Positions 32,160 to 43,486 of a stretch of 64,000 nt of DNA are shown here, one piece after another. The position numbers and the translations under genes are program-made. Below the pieces are notes generated by a model, which saw only the letters and a list, made by a program, of their open reading frames with translations, ran no database searches and was not told where the DNA came from. Position 1 is the first letter of the stretch. Each line of letters opens with the position of its first letter. Source of the DNA: Fistularia commersonii (Eukaryota > Chordata > Actinopteri > Syngnathiformes > Fistulariidae); the NCBI GenBank assembly GCA_037954325.1, contig JBBMNZ010000017.1, positions 14,461,501 to 14,525,500 on the forward strand. The letters run 5' to 3'.

Positions 32160-33288
32160 GTTGTAAGCCCAGCCTAAGACGAGGGAAAACTGAGCCACAT
32201 ATGCGCAAAGACTTGAGACTACCAGTTCACACTTGAGGACTGAGATGACGGGAGCACACTGCGACTCTGGTAAGATTCTGCTGCGACTCTTAGGATTTCC
32301 TTACAATTCCTGTACGACTGCCAGTTTTAAGTCCGCGACTGGAAAAAATCACAAGGTATAATGCAATGAGTTACCTAACATGACAAGTCAGGGCAGGAAA
32401 GTGAAAGAATTTTAGTGGTTCGGATGGAACTTTACAAGGTAAAGTCGTGACCTCGATCACGGAAATTCAGACCAACAGTCCGATATTTTTATTCACTTTT
32501 TAGACCCATGTAGTGATTAAAAAAGCTCTGCAAAGAACCATTTAAAACCAGTATCTTTCTCCCTCTGCATGGGAAGCTGCTGCACATTCGTTTGTTCAGC
32601 CACTTAAAACAACTGAATACAAATCACAACAAGAAAGTCTTTCTCAATCAGTCTGCGTGCAGCTGGTTGTGAGGAGGATTCGAAATAATCAGGGGTGAGA
32701 CCTCCCTCTTGCACTTGTTTCTGTGTCTGATTTTGTGTATTGCATTTACTTCTTTGAATAGGATGAGACTCATTTTTAAATTCAAGAGCATAACTTAAGT
32801 GGCAGTGTGACATCAAATTACAGTTTAATAATTTTATTTTTTCCCAATTTCTATCATACCATTATAGAACCACTTTGTACAGTCTAATGTGTTAAATTGA
32901 ATTAAATGAGCCACTACGCAACACTGACAAAAATCCTGGACCCAAACACATTCTAGGTAAATTCCGTGAAAATTCAGAGATAGCAAGTGGAATCAAATCT
33001 TTGGTATATCATTGACAGAATCAATACAAGGAAATGACAATTTATTGGACAGAAAACAGAAAACTAACTTGCTAAATTTAAATGATTCTCTAAATGCTTT
33101 CATGATCAACAAATCGATTAGAAATTACAAAATCTTTCAGACTCAACATGCTGGTTCTGAAAAAACATGAATACTAATCCTGTCTTAAAATCTGACACCT
33201 ATGCTTCTCAAATGTCTTGCCTCAATGCAACCTGATAATAAAAGAAGCGTGTTTATGAAAATTTGGCAAGCATTTATAGAGGGTATGT
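32160..33288. other. intron, nothing recognised
   Basis: AT-rich sequence with no gene or repeat family recognised. Confidence 0.6.
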
Positions 33289-33779
33289 ATCCCACGGGCA
33301 ACATCTGACTCGCCAAACTATTTTCTTTGAATATTTTAAGTATTTTCAATCAATATTGTAGCGTTTTAGTCAGGGAAACACCCATGTGACGGTCTGTTTA
33401 TTCAGCAATAGCTGTTAATGAGCAAGCCTGCAAGACAACTAACTGTTCCCGCTCAATGCCAGGTAAAAAAAAAAAAAAACAAGATTCATTGCAACCCAAA
33501 CCACACCCACAGCATTCCCAGAAACACCAAAAACACACAGAAAACAAGCATCAACATAAAAATTGATATATACAGCATTGAATTTAGAAACTCCTTTTTT
33601 CCTTTTGCTCATTTTGTATGGATGATTCCATACAAAATAATATTGGTACATATTTATGACCATTAATGATTTTAAAGTTGAAATAAAATGCCCCAAAAAT
33701 AACAATTTAAACTGCAATTTTCATTTTAAAAATTAAATGAGAAATGTGGCCCGCCAGCCAAAATAATTGCCCGCCCCTG
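33289..33779. mobile_element. hAT-type non-autonomous element, longer relative of the 52767-53112 copy
   Basis: The right end AAATGTGGCCCGCCAGCCAA, then AATAATTGCCCGCCCCTG, is nearly identical to that of the 52767-53112 copy. Internally both share CGCCAAAC, GTATTTTCAATCAAT, GAATTTAGAAACTCC and TGGATGATTCCATAC. This copy carries about 230 bp of extra sequence (about 33361-33577, including a poly-A run). Flanks GTATGTAT and GTATATAG agree at 6 of 8 positions, compatible with a decayed 8-bp duplication. The left end is degraded. Confidence 0.75.
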
Positions 33780-33888
33780 GTATATAGCGAGCATAATAAA
33801 GTATGTCTGTAAATACTGATATTTTTATATCAGTGACTTAATTTTTTTTACTTTCACAGTAACTTACTTTTTTGTACTTAATTTTTTG

Positions 33889-33945
33889 TAAGTCGCTTTG
33901 GATAAAAGCATCTGCCAAATGACTGTAGTGTAATGTAATGTAATG
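33889..33945 (+). mobile_element. SINE/LINE 3' tail fragment (CGCTTTGGATAAAAGC family)
   Basis: Contains AAGTCGCTTTGGATAAAAGC, then ATCTGCCAAATGA, and ends in TGTAATGTAATG repeats. This is the conserved tail shared by vertebrate tRNA-SINEs of the V-SINE/DANA type and their partner LINEs. Only the tail is recognised. Confidence 0.7.
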
Positions 33946-34321
33946 ATATTTAAGCTTTTCTTACAAAATACCCATAATAAGAAAGCTGTGATACCTTGCA
34001 AGTTGATTGAGTGTTTGTGTTCGAGACTCTAGAATCAGTATACATGATCAATCATACTGAAAGGCATTTTCCAGGAAGTTTAAGCAGGATTTAGAAGTCA
34101 CATTCATTTAGAAGCTTGTGAATTAAACTTCTGCCAAACTGTATCAAGTGGGAAGACATGATTTCAGGAACATGTTTAATTCAACTGGATTTGATGAGTA
34201 AACAGAGGCTGCAAACCAAGCTCACTCATCACCTGTGCATATTCTCCAGTTAAGTCTGATTCTCTTCACACTAGAGCCGAGACTCCTCAGACAAAAAAAC
34301 TCAGAGGGGAAATCTCTCTCT

Positions 34322-34324
<3 letters not shown>

Positions 34325-34354
<30 letters not shown>
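34325..34354. repeat. (CA)n microsatellite
   Basis: About 15 CA units. Confidence 0.96.
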
Positions 34355-34358
<4 letters not shown>

Positions 34359-34959
34359 TTACACTCTCTGCTCTGAACGTGTACCGTTTTCTTGTAATGA
34401 AAACAAGTTGATAGAGAAGAAGTGACTCATTTGGCAGGTTGCAGCCTGCCTTTAACAAAGGACATAAAGGTTAACTTTGCAACAGACATTCCATGTCTGT
34501 CTCTTGCTTAAACAATTCTATTCAACCAGCCCACGCTTAAAACCAATCCTGCGTGGCTTTTCTTGATGAAAGGCCCTTCCTTGTGCCTCAAGTCAGCACA
34601 GCAGTGTTGACAGTGACAAGCAAACAAGCAGGACTCAACGGCAAACCTTTCCCTGCAACCTTGAAAAGCGAGGACGGCAGGGGAATACTTTGGCATCGAC
34701 ACAGACATACTTAGCGGTGGAAGGATTGACAGACTCAGACTGACAGGAAGACTGTCACACAGATGTATTGTCCACTGTACAGATTAAAAGCTTTGCCGCT
34801 GACTTGCTCTCCGCCAACTCAAATCCAATACTGTCCCTCGGATTAGCCAAGATCCTTCGTCAATCCCATCCACACAAAACAGCGCGGGGAGACTCAAAGA
34901 GAGAGGACAAAGTACAAGGAAGGAAGGAAAGTGGGAATAAACGGGATGTTACGCCTTAC

Positions 34960-35052
34960 CCTCTCCCCGCTATTCCTTCGCAGAGTCCCTACGGGCAGTT
35001 TGAGCATCAATCTGCGGGTTCTCCCGGGCGTCACTGCACCCTGGACCACCAT
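34960..35052 (-). CDS. frmd4a: candidate alternative first coding exon of frmd4a
   Basis: On the minus strand an ATG at 35052 in the context GCGCACC-ATG-G (purine-free but ACC/G Kozak-like) opens 31 codons, MVVQGAVTPGRTRRLMLKLP then VGTLRRNSGER, and is followed at once by a donor GAGAGG|GTAAGG at 34959. The exon ends in phase 0, exactly what is needed to join the phase-0 exon at 8264 so that N-S-G-E-R runs into M-T-E-G-R-R. It is basic and probably lies before the FERM fold. The frame is open further up to another ATG at 35154 (65 codons), but that ATG has a poorer context, so 35052 is preferred. FRMD4A genes have alternative first exons; that this is one is inferred from phase, splice site, CpG setting and strand, not from remembered sequence. 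Confidence 0.6.
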
Positions 35053-35180
35053 GGTGCGCTCCACAGTGTGCGTATCCGCGGGGGAGAGTACATGTGTGCG
35101 AGTTTGCGAGGTGCTTCCCCTTGCCGTCCCGTCCAGCCTGGCAGCTTTGTTCATGCAAGCTTGTGAGCTGCTTCGTGTTA

Positions 35181-35212
35181 TAAAAAAAAAAAAAGAAAAG
35201 AAAAGAAAAGGA
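35181..35212. repeat. A-rich (AAAAG)n tract
   Basis: A 12-13 base A-run followed by several AAAAG units inside the distal CpG-rich block. Confidence 0.9.
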
Positions 35213-35711
35213 AAGCGCGGGGTGTGTTTTGTAGCGGCTTTCCAGCTTTATGTCCCTCTGCCCGCCTGTGTTTCCATGTTAGCTAAAAGCTCTGGCCGCT
35301 CCGCTCGGCTCCGCTCTACTTCTTGCGAGGTGGAGAATGTGAAACGTGAGGGATCGTGCTTTGTTTCCCTTCTTCTCCCTCACTGTCTCTAACTCTGGCA
35401 GACCCTCCACCCCCTTCTCCATTCTTCTCTTCCTTCAGTAGGATGCTTAACCAGGTCACTGGAGTAACATGACGTACTAGCTGTTATTAGCATACGCACT
35501 CATTTCACGTGACCCAATAATAATGTGTGAGCGCAGATTCACTTGCGCATGCGCATAAGAAAGAGCGCTGCTCCTCGCAAAAGATCACATGTGGAACCTC
35601 AAAAGGAATATAGGATTTTTTGCCATCTGGTGGGGAGATTATCTTTGAAAGCCCACATTCGGCTTTCTCTCCGTGCACTGTCTGGATTAGAATACAATAA
35701 CGAGTGGGGTC

Positions 35712-35733
35712 GACACACACACACACACACACA
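35712..35733. repeat. (CA)n microsatellite
   Basis: About 11 CA units. Confidence 0.95.
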
Positions 35734-35739
35734 TACTGT

Positions 35740-37745
35740 ACAGAACTGCAATCAAGCACACATTATTCTCATGCGTGTTTATTGTATGCATGCAGGGAAA
35801 GCCTATGAGCCTTTGACCAGAAAGACATATTTCATCATAGCAGCTGCAACTCAGGTCTGTATTCAGCTGAGTCAGTCCCCTGTTTCCACTATAACGGTGC
35901 TCATATATCCATTAAGTGCTATTGCACTCATGAATTAAAGCTGCCCCTAGAGTGACTTACAGTTATATTCACTATCATCACTTGTCACTGAGCTCTGTTT
36001 GCTTCTGCACACCAACATCAAACTGCCAGCTGATTAACTAAAGTGGATCAAAGCATATGCATAAACATATGCAGGCACACATGGTCTGTAAGTGCAAATG
36101 CATGCACACTGGCTATTCTGGTTACAGTAGCCTATGCTGCATCACAAGCAGTAAGACGCACGTCAGTTACCACACTCGTGTTTTTGTGTTGGTTCATTAA
36201 GCCCACAATTTGAGTTGAAGTTGAAACCAACAATTGCCCGCTTTGCTCACTATAATTTCTTGAAATAGTGAGCCAAATAGCGTCAGTGATATGATACTGT
36301 ATGTAACGCCTACCACAGACACAATACGCACATACACATCCGAATACTTTGCTCTACAGCTACACGGTGTGCAGCGAGAAATCATCTGCAGTGGTAATCC
36401 CCAGTAAGCATTATTTATTCAATACTCACATCAGTGTGTGACTGGCTTTGCCCTACATGAGAAACATCAGAGGTTTATTTTTAAACTCAGCTGCCATGGC
36501 TTCTGCCCAAACAGGTATACGTCAATCTAGATTAAATACAGACTCCCCTTAATAATAGATGTATTTGCATTATGGCTTTATTTTTACTGTTTTATTACAT
36601 GTGATGCACCGATCAATTGCTACAACAAATCAATGACTGTAAGACAAAACAATATTGCAGTCATACGCAGTTCATCTTTACAGTAAACTGAGCAGTTAAA
36701 TAGGGGTTTTAGCGAAATCCTTTTTGCTTTAAAATATTTTGTTTCACAAGTCAGGGAGATCATAAGAAACCTTTTCCTAAAATAATCTTGATTAAAGGTT
36801 GAAGAAAATCACAAATTTCCTGTTTTCTGGCAGCTGCGCAAAAGAGCATTCAAATTTAAGCAAATGTGAATTAAGTCCGGTATTTAAAAATATATCTACA
36901 AGAGCTCGCACAATGTGCACGTAAACTACAAATATCTGGTACAAACATGGAAGACTCTTAAATGCCTTCTTGAACTGAATCATCTCACACACTCAAAATG
37001 AACTGCCACTGGTGAAAAGCAATGGGTAATACAGTAAGAAAGAATAAAAAGGACAAGGTGAAAAAGCAAGAGTGTGCAAAGAAATTCTCCGGATGGTTTT
37101 ACTTTTGTGTTTATTTTAAGTGCTTGTTGACCTAGTCTCTTTTCACAGACGTGACTAAAGCAGTAGAATTCTGGCATTAATGTATCCTGATAATTTACCC
37201 CGATAACCCAGTCAGTGTGTGCCCACGGCTTTCTGAGTCATCCTGATCGTCCTGCTGCTCACTTGTGTTTCTTGTGTGTGGGCTTGGAGAAACCCTCAGG
37301 CTGGACTCCCTCTCTATCCATAGCGCGCAAGATCCTTGAATATTTATGCTTTCAGAGTATACGAATGACAAAAGACAGACGTAGACTATTGCTCTTAAAA
37401 CAGGGTCATTTGTCCCTAGCAACCGTACCAAGACAGAACAACAGCATGAGCTTCTCAGCACCTAATTGTGTGCAAGTATTTTCTCTCTATCTCTTGAGAA
37501 GGAGATGAGCACCAAATAGGTCCTCCCATCCTTCATCAGGCCAGAACCAATCATAATGACTTCTCCACAGGGGCGCCTCCACTTCAATTATCATCCCCTC
37601 AGTGGTGTTGGTGTAAGAGGGTCTGGGAAACACTTTAAACTGCTTAGAGAGATAACATATTGCCTGTGAAATTTTCAGTAAATTAGGGCATTTATATGAC
37701 TCATTGTGAAAACTAGGGCACAGTATTTATATTTGAGAAAGATTC
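35740..37745. other. no gene or repeat recognised
   Basis: Sequence upstream of the distal CpG-rich block in gene orientation. Nothing beyond short chance frames was seen. Confidence 0.6.
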
Positions 37746-37986
37746 GGGGGCGGTTGTGGCTCAGTCGGTAGAGCCGTCCCTGCGGTTGAAACGTTGTTAA
37801 TTCAATTCTCGATTCCTCCGGTCTGAATGCAGAAGCGTCCTTGGGCAGGACACCGAACCCCCGGTTGCGCCCGATGGTCGGTTCAGCAGCTTAAATAGCA
37901 GCTCTGCCGCCATCCTGAGTGTGTATGAATGGGTGAATGTCATCCAATCTGAAGCAGTTTGAAACTGACTAAAGCACTACATAAGT
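37746..37986 (+). mobile_element. tRNA-derived SINE
   Basis: Begins GGGGGCGGTTGTGGCTCAGT and contains a good RNA polymerase III A box (TGGCTCAGTCGG) and a decayed B box (CAATTCTCGATTCC). It continues with TCCTTGGGCAGGACACCGAA, TTGCGCCCGATGG and GTATGAATGGGTGAATGT, and ends in CTAAAGCACTACATAAGT. This is the canonical layout of a widespread teleost tRNA-derived SINE whose end resembles AAAGCGCTATATAAGT. Not a functional tRNA. Confidence 0.88.
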
Positions 37987-38389
37987 GGAGACTTTGTTTA
38001 TTTTAACACAGGGACATGTTGTTCTGGTCAGACTGTTGCTGAGCCCAACATTTGCTCAACCTGCTTTGCTCATGCCTCTTTCAACATGATAAGCACTTTA
38101 GTCATTAGCACTAAAGAAATCCATACATTGATAAGTGGCAGACTAACACAAAATTAACATTGACTGCCATACATTGATTTTTTTCTTTCGACATTTTCAA
38201 GAGGATGAAATGGTTGCATCAATTTTCTCAGCTTACCCTTGTCCCGCTCTCAACGCCCAAAAGACACATGTTGCATACAAACAGCTCTTTAAGCATCTTC
38301 TCAATTATGCACCCTGTCAAGTCAATGTCATCATTTTCTGAAATTCTTGCCGATTTTACACTGAGAATATGGCAGAATTCATGAATTGA

Positions 38390-38570
38390 ACATGACCGAA
38401 CCATCTCAGTCTGGCTTCTCTGACACTTCTCTCCAAAACATCTAACATGTGCTGTCCCTCTGGTGGACTAATTCCTGATCCTATCCGTCCTTGTCGCTGG
38501 CAAAGGGAACCTCAACATCTCCATCTCTACCACCTCTAGCTCTGCCTCCTGTCTTTTCATCATCACTGTT
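38390..38570 (-). mobile_element. RTE-clade LINE, copy 3 (short C-terminal fragment)
   Basis: On the minus strand it contains GACAGCACATGTTAGATGTT and the surrounding C-terminal RTE segment, starting near the K-R-Q-E-A-E-L block. It shares that block with copies 2 and 4. Truncated on both sides, with ACATGACCGAACCATCTCAG at its left edge. Confidence 0.8.
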
Positions 38571-39911
38571 AGAAATTGCCGCACCACTTACCAATACAAT
38601 GTCACTTTACATATTTTGAAGCAGTTGCATTTGAACACACTAGACAGACTTCAGTCAACAATTGATGGAAAAAAAAACTGGCCCAAAATGTTCTGAACCT
38701 GTTGGACAGGAGAGAAACTGTACTGTATTACTGGATCTCAGACATAATATCATCATTGGCTCGGAAAGAAACACCTCTAAATGTTATATGTCTGTTTTGA
38801 AAACAGAATACTCCCTTAAGGAAGCTTGCTTTTTTTGTTTGCAGATGGGACTCCAGCAAGCCAAAAATGTTTATTTCACAATGGTATAGCTATTGAATAA
38901 TGATAATGTTGATCTTTGGAGTGCTTTCAAATAAGCCTTGACTTTGCAATGCAGTTCTGTCTGCCACTAGGCATCTTCGTCAAAAAGCAAGAGGGTAGAT
39001 GTTTATCAAAAACACGTTGGTGAGCTATTCAGTATCCAAAGCAAAGTTAGCAGGGATGGTAGGGTTGAACTTTGGATAAACATTCAACTGTTGGATTGAA
39101 ACAGATATATTTCTGGAAGGCAAGAGGATCCAAAATTTAGTTGGAATTCTCAGAATAACCTGCCGTCTCCAAATTGCGTCCAGGGTTTTTTCATTGGATG
39201 GAGATCAGGGTGCTCAGTTAAAATTGTGTTTTTTACAGGAATTTATTTTGGCAATAATTTTTTATATCTTTACAACCTGAAGACCACGCCATCATCTATT
39301 TTCTCCAACAAATATTTGAAATATATATTTCAATTCCAAATGCCTTTACTCAAGATTGGTGTTTCGTCTTTAAGCCCACAACCCCAGTGAATATTGAAAA
39401 AGAAAATAGTATTCTAATGTAGAGCCTTTGCAAAAGAAATTATACACTGTGTTAGAATATTTCAGGAACAAATAGCATTTGTAAATAATGGGAATGGGAA
39501 TTTTTATATCTTTTCAAAGCACTTACCTTAAATAACCCAGGAAAGGTCTTTAAATACTGCCCCAAATAATTACAATGGCTTTATCTGAGAACTGTCTACA
39601 TCCATTTAATTGTAAAGCCATCATGTCTGAATGGAATTAGAATTACAATATATCATTCAATTGGGCCAATAAGTATGCTATTATGAAAGCAGCAGCAGAC
39701 TTGAATGAAAACTAGATTTGGAGTTTGCGCCACTGAATAGCAGATGAGGCCTCTGAATTATACACCTCTGAATTATTAGGTCTCTGGTGTGTCTCCTCTG
39801 TGCTGACATCAGAATTTACATGCAAAGGCGGAATAATAACAGCTTGTTATACAGTTTATTTGCACATTTGACCTGAATCAAGTGAATTATATTACTATAC
39901 ATATCAATCTC
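38571..39911. other. no gene or repeat recognised
   Basis: AT-rich sequence between RTE copies 3 and 4; nothing supportable. Confidence 0.6.
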
Positions 39912-41489
39912 TTGTACAGGGCATGTTTGTGCAAGCAATAGAGGGGATGAAGAAGTGATGGGGAGCTTTGGTTTCCAGGACAGGAACACAGAGAGACAAA
40001 TGGTGGTAGACTTTGCAAAAAAGATGGGGATGGCTGTAGTGAATATGTTTTTCCCAGAAAAGACAGAAACATAGGGTAACTTATAAGAGCAGAGGTAGGA
40101 GCACACAGGTAGAATATATCTTGTATAGATAATATCATTTGAAGGAGATAAGTGACTGTAAAGTAGTAGTAGGTGAGAGTGTAGCCAGACAGCGTAGGAT
40201 GGTGGTTTGTAGGATGAGTCCGCTGACAGGAAAGATAAAGGCAGAGCAGAGGGCGTAATGGTGGAAGCTGAAAGGGGAGAAGTATTGTACAGTTGTCAGA
40301 TAGGAGTTGAGAAAGGCTCTGGGTGGTCAGGGAAAGCTCCCAGATGACTGGACAACTACGGCTAATGTGATCAAGGAGACAGGTGGGAGAGTTCTTGGGG
40401 TGTTGTCTGGAAGAAAAATAGATAAGGAGACTTGGTGTTGGAATGAGGAAGTGCAGGAGTATGTATAGAGAAACAGATTAGAAAAGAAGATGTTGGACAC
40501 TAAGGGGACTGAAGAGAACAAAAAAAAGAGTACAGGGAGATACAGCGTGAGGTAAAGTAGCAAAGGCCAAACAAAGGGCGTATGATGACTTGTATGCTCG
40601 GTTGGACGGTAAGGGAGGAGAGATTCATACATGTTTGCAAAACAGGGAGATAGAGATGGAAAGGATATACAGCAGGTTCGGGCAGTTTCGGCTAGAGAAG
40701 GAAACCCATTGACAGATGCTGAAAGAGTGATGGGAAGATGGAAAGAGTACTGAATCAATGAGGAAAATGAAAGAGAGGGAAGGGTAGAAGAGGTGACTAT
40801 TGTGGACCACAAAGTTGCAGTGAGTAGTAAAGGTGAAGTGAGGCAGGTATTGAAGAGGATAAAGAGTGGCAAGGAAGTTGGTCCTGATGAAATACCTGTG
40901 GGGGTATGAAAGTGTCCGAGTGAGGCAGCGGCAGTTTCTGGTCAGATTATTCAACACTATCTCTGAGACAGAGAAGATGCTGGAGAAATGGAAAAGAAGT
41001 TTGATGGTGACCATTTTAGGAATAAGGGAGATGTGCAGAATTGCAGTGACTATAGAGGGATCATGTTGATGAGCCATACAACGAAGAAATGGGAAGGAGT
41101 CGTGGAAACCAGACTGAGAGTAGAAGTCAGCATTTGTGAGCAGCAGCATGGTTTAATGCCTTGAAAGATTACTACAGATGCAGCATTTGCTTTGAGAATG
41201 CAAGTAGAGAAGGTCAGAGAATTTCAGAGGGAGGTCCATTGTGCCTTTGTAGACATAGAAAAAGCACACGGCAGGCCAGAGGAAGGAACTAAGGTACAGT
41301 ATGAGGAAGTCTGGAGTAGCAGAGAGGTATGTTAGACTGGTGCAGGACATGTATGAAGGTCAAAGGGCGCTGCATTATCCCTTTGCACTGTCCAGAGCAA
41401 TGGACAGTGTGGAAAAGAGATGAAGAAGCGTGTTCCAAGCAGGTTGGAACGGGTGGAGAAAAGTATCTGGGATAATGTGAGATAGAAGA

Positions 41490-41907
41490 ATTATAGATTC
41501 AACTTTATTGTCATGACACATGTAAGGATACAGAGTAACGATATGCATTTAGCATCTAATCAGAAGTGCAGTATTTACAAAATAAATGCATTTTTTCTTA
41601 CCTCTGGTCCAAGTAGAGGTGGATAAGATATGAGCAGAATATGTACAGCTAGCGCAAGTATGGTGGATAATGGTTATGCGCAGATTATGTACAAATAGGC
41701 AGTGATTAACAGATGGCTATCAATATACTGATGGAATTATAAACATACGGATGTCTTATGGTACGCTAAGAATGGGTACTATAGAGATGTTATATAAACA
41801 ATTATATAGAATTTTACAGAATATACAAGTAAAAATAGTGTAACCAAATGAGCAGCTACCAGATGCTATTGAAGAGAATATGCTATAACCAGTTATACAG
41901 CTATGAG
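41490..41907 (-). mobile_element. retroposon inserted in RTE copy 4
   Basis: The RTE frame breaks after GATAGAAGAAT and resumes at ATATCAGCCAGAATAAAAGG. The inserted stretch begins TAGATTCAACTTTATTGTCA, which on the minus strand is a retroposon 3' tail (TGACAATAAAGTTGAATCTA), so the insert is in minus orientation. The same type of tail lies at 54.9 kb in plus orientation. The body is AT-rich with no coding capacity recognised. Short imperfect AGAA repeats at the borders may be a target duplication. Confidence 0.65.
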
Positions 41908-41960
41908 AAATATCAGCCAGAATAAAAGGAAAGGTGTACAAGATGCTGTATGGTTTAGAG

Positions 41961-42442
41961 CAGAGGTGGCTAAACTTTTTCCAGTGAGGGCCACATATAG
42001 AAAAATATAAAAGGGACTGGGCCACTCACTGGTGGTCAGGTATATAAAGTCACTTCTATTGTATCAAGATTAGCAAAATCAATAAAATGCTAGTTAACTA
42101 TGATTTTTAATTGCATATGGTTAAAGTAAAAATAACAGCATACATCACAGCTTTCTATTTATTTTACTACCAAAAGGGTAAATGTTATCTGCAGTGAAAT
42201 TTCAGTTTCTCTGAAAACCGTCAGACTGAGTCACATGAAATGGCTCACAGCAACATCAATCTCTTCAATATTCAAAACAGAACATAAAAAATGTACAACA
42301 TAATAATACAGCATGAAGAGATTTAACTGCAAGTTTCATTGTGTGGGACATATTCAATTATATTTTTAGAATTTGCTGCGAGCCAATTAAAAATAGACCA
42401 TGGGCCGAATTTGGCCCGCGGGCCGTAGTTTGGACACCCCTG
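41961..42442. mobile_element. hAT-type non-autonomous element with perfect 8-bp target duplication
   Basis: Starts CAGAGGTGGCTAAACTTTTT and ends GGCCCGCGGGCCGTAGTTTG then GACACCCCTG. The ends form imperfect terminal inverted repeats (CAGAGGTGGC-TAAACT against CAGGGGTGTCCAAACT). It is flanked by an exact 8-bp direct repeat GTTTAGAG (41953-41960 and 42443-42450), the duplication length of hAT transposases. Removing the element restores the RTE codons for Y-G-L-E-T-V. No transposase is present; mobilised in trans when it jumped. Confidence 0.93.
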
Positions 42443-42689
42443 GTTTAGAGACTGTGACGCTGAAGAAAAGACAGGAAGCAGAGCTGGAGAAAGCAGAGAT
42501 GAAAATGTTGCGTCTCTTTTTGGAAGTGATGAGGACGGATATGATCAGGAATGAGTCCGTCAGAGGGACAGCACATGTTAGATGTTTTAGAGGGAAGGTC
42601 AGAGAAGCCAGAGAGAGGAGGGATAGTGAATACACTGGTAGAAAACCCGAAATAAAAAAAGGAAGATCAGTCTCTTCTCTCTCTATCCT

Positions 42690-42795
42690 TTAATCGTCGC
42701 TCTTATTCATATTTATACTCATATTTATTAATACTGTCAATGTTGCACTACTGTGACAAAAGAATTTCCCCTATAGGGATCAATATCTTGTATTA
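42690..42795 (+). mobile_element. LINE-type 3' tail fragment
   Basis: Contains TTATTAATACTGTCAATGTT, then GAATTTCCCCTATAGGGATC followed by AATATCTTG, a decayed L2/CR1-like fish 3' tail. It abuts the truncated end of RTE copy 4. Confidence 0.5.
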
Positions 42796-43401
42796 CAAGC
42801 TTACAAGGAAAATTAATAATGATACTGCAAACAGAAGTGTTACATAACGCAACACAAAATACACCATGTTGATAGCTTTTATTGGAAAAAAAAAACATAT
42901 AGAGCAGCGTAGTTCAGGAATAGTATGGCGTACTATAATTTTAGTGGGGAAAGAGACTAAGCTCCCGCTATCGCTGCGTCACAGTGTTTGTGCTCCTGCC
43001 AGCCTCAAGTCTCTCAGAGACCACAGGCCTTTTGTGACAGTCCTGGTCTCCCAGAGATAAGAACTACATGCTGCTGAAAAGAGCAGAGCAGCTGTGATGG
43101 AAACAGCCCAGTCCAGCTGAGGTCCTCATCTGTTAAATATGACTGAAAAGACAGGGGGGGTTGGAAGAAAAAAAACGAAAAGGGAGGAAGAGGAGCCAGA
43201 GAAAGGAGGTTTAATTCTACCTTCAGGGCCTACAGGAAAAAAAAAAAAAAAAAAGACGTGTCGGGGAGCAGTTGGTGTGGTACACAAAGGGGATATTCAA
43301 ATTAAACTACACATGAAATTAATGCATTTTTAATCATGATGCTTTATTTCCTGACATGACTCACAGCCTTTATGAATGACACCGAAGCAACTGGGCAACA
43401 A

Positions 43402-43404
<3 letters not shown>

Positions 43405-43480
<76 letters not shown>
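43405..43480. repeat. compound (CT)n(GT)n microsatellite
   Basis: About 24 CT units (43405-43453) run directly into about 13 GT units (43454-43480). Confidence 0.98.

Positions 43481-43486
<6 letters not shown>

Larger units (their letters stand above)
34850..35360 (-). promoter_or_regulatory. CpG-rich block, candidate distal frmd4a promoter
   Basis: GC- and CG-rich compared with the flanks (AGCGCGGGGA near 34880, CTCCCGGGCGTC near 35022, CCGCTCGGCTCCGCTC near 35298). It contains a minus-strand ATG in strong context with a following in-phase donor (see 34960-35052). The upstream part (in gene orientation 35360 to 35053) would hold the 5' UTR and core promoter. No TATA element is obvious. Promoter role is inferred from composition and the exon within it. 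Confidence 0.55.
39912..42660 (+). mobile_element. RTE-clade LINE, copy 4: longest copy, with nested insertions
   Basis: Plus-strand remains reach back into the endonuclease domain: ASNRGDEEVMG (near 39930), GQMVVDFAKKMGMAVVNMFF (near 39990), TQVEYIL, then RMVV-type sequence, W-C-W-N-E-E-V-Q-E, G-P-D-E-I-P-V and F-E-L-like RT blocks to about 41370. The RT catalytic core around the F-A-D-D box is deleted between M-Y-E-G (41352) and the C-G-K-E-like stretch (41410). The C-terminal K-V-Y-K-M-L-Y-G-L-E-T-V-T-L-K-K is split by two insertions (41490-41907 and 41961-42442). It shares the GCACATGTTAGATGTTTT variant with copies 2 and 3. Stops and frameshifts occur throughout. The 3' end after about 42660 is missing. 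Confidence 0.88.

Noticed and set aside
34768..35392. Plus-strand frames of 132 and 153 codons in the distal CpG-rich block
   Set aside because: GC-rich DNA lacks stop codons; no family similarity, and the minus-strand exon with an in-phase donor explains the region better.
37746..37830. tRNA gene because of the A box TGGCTCAGTCGG
   Set aside because: The B box is degenerate, cloverleaf pairing is not visible and the downstream body is that of a tRNA-derived SINE.
40327..41149. Minus-strand open frames of 181 and 174 codons
   Set aside because: They are antisense to RTE copy 4, whose plus-strand protein motifs explain the DNA; serine/leucine-rich composition is typical of antisense to K/E-rich coding.
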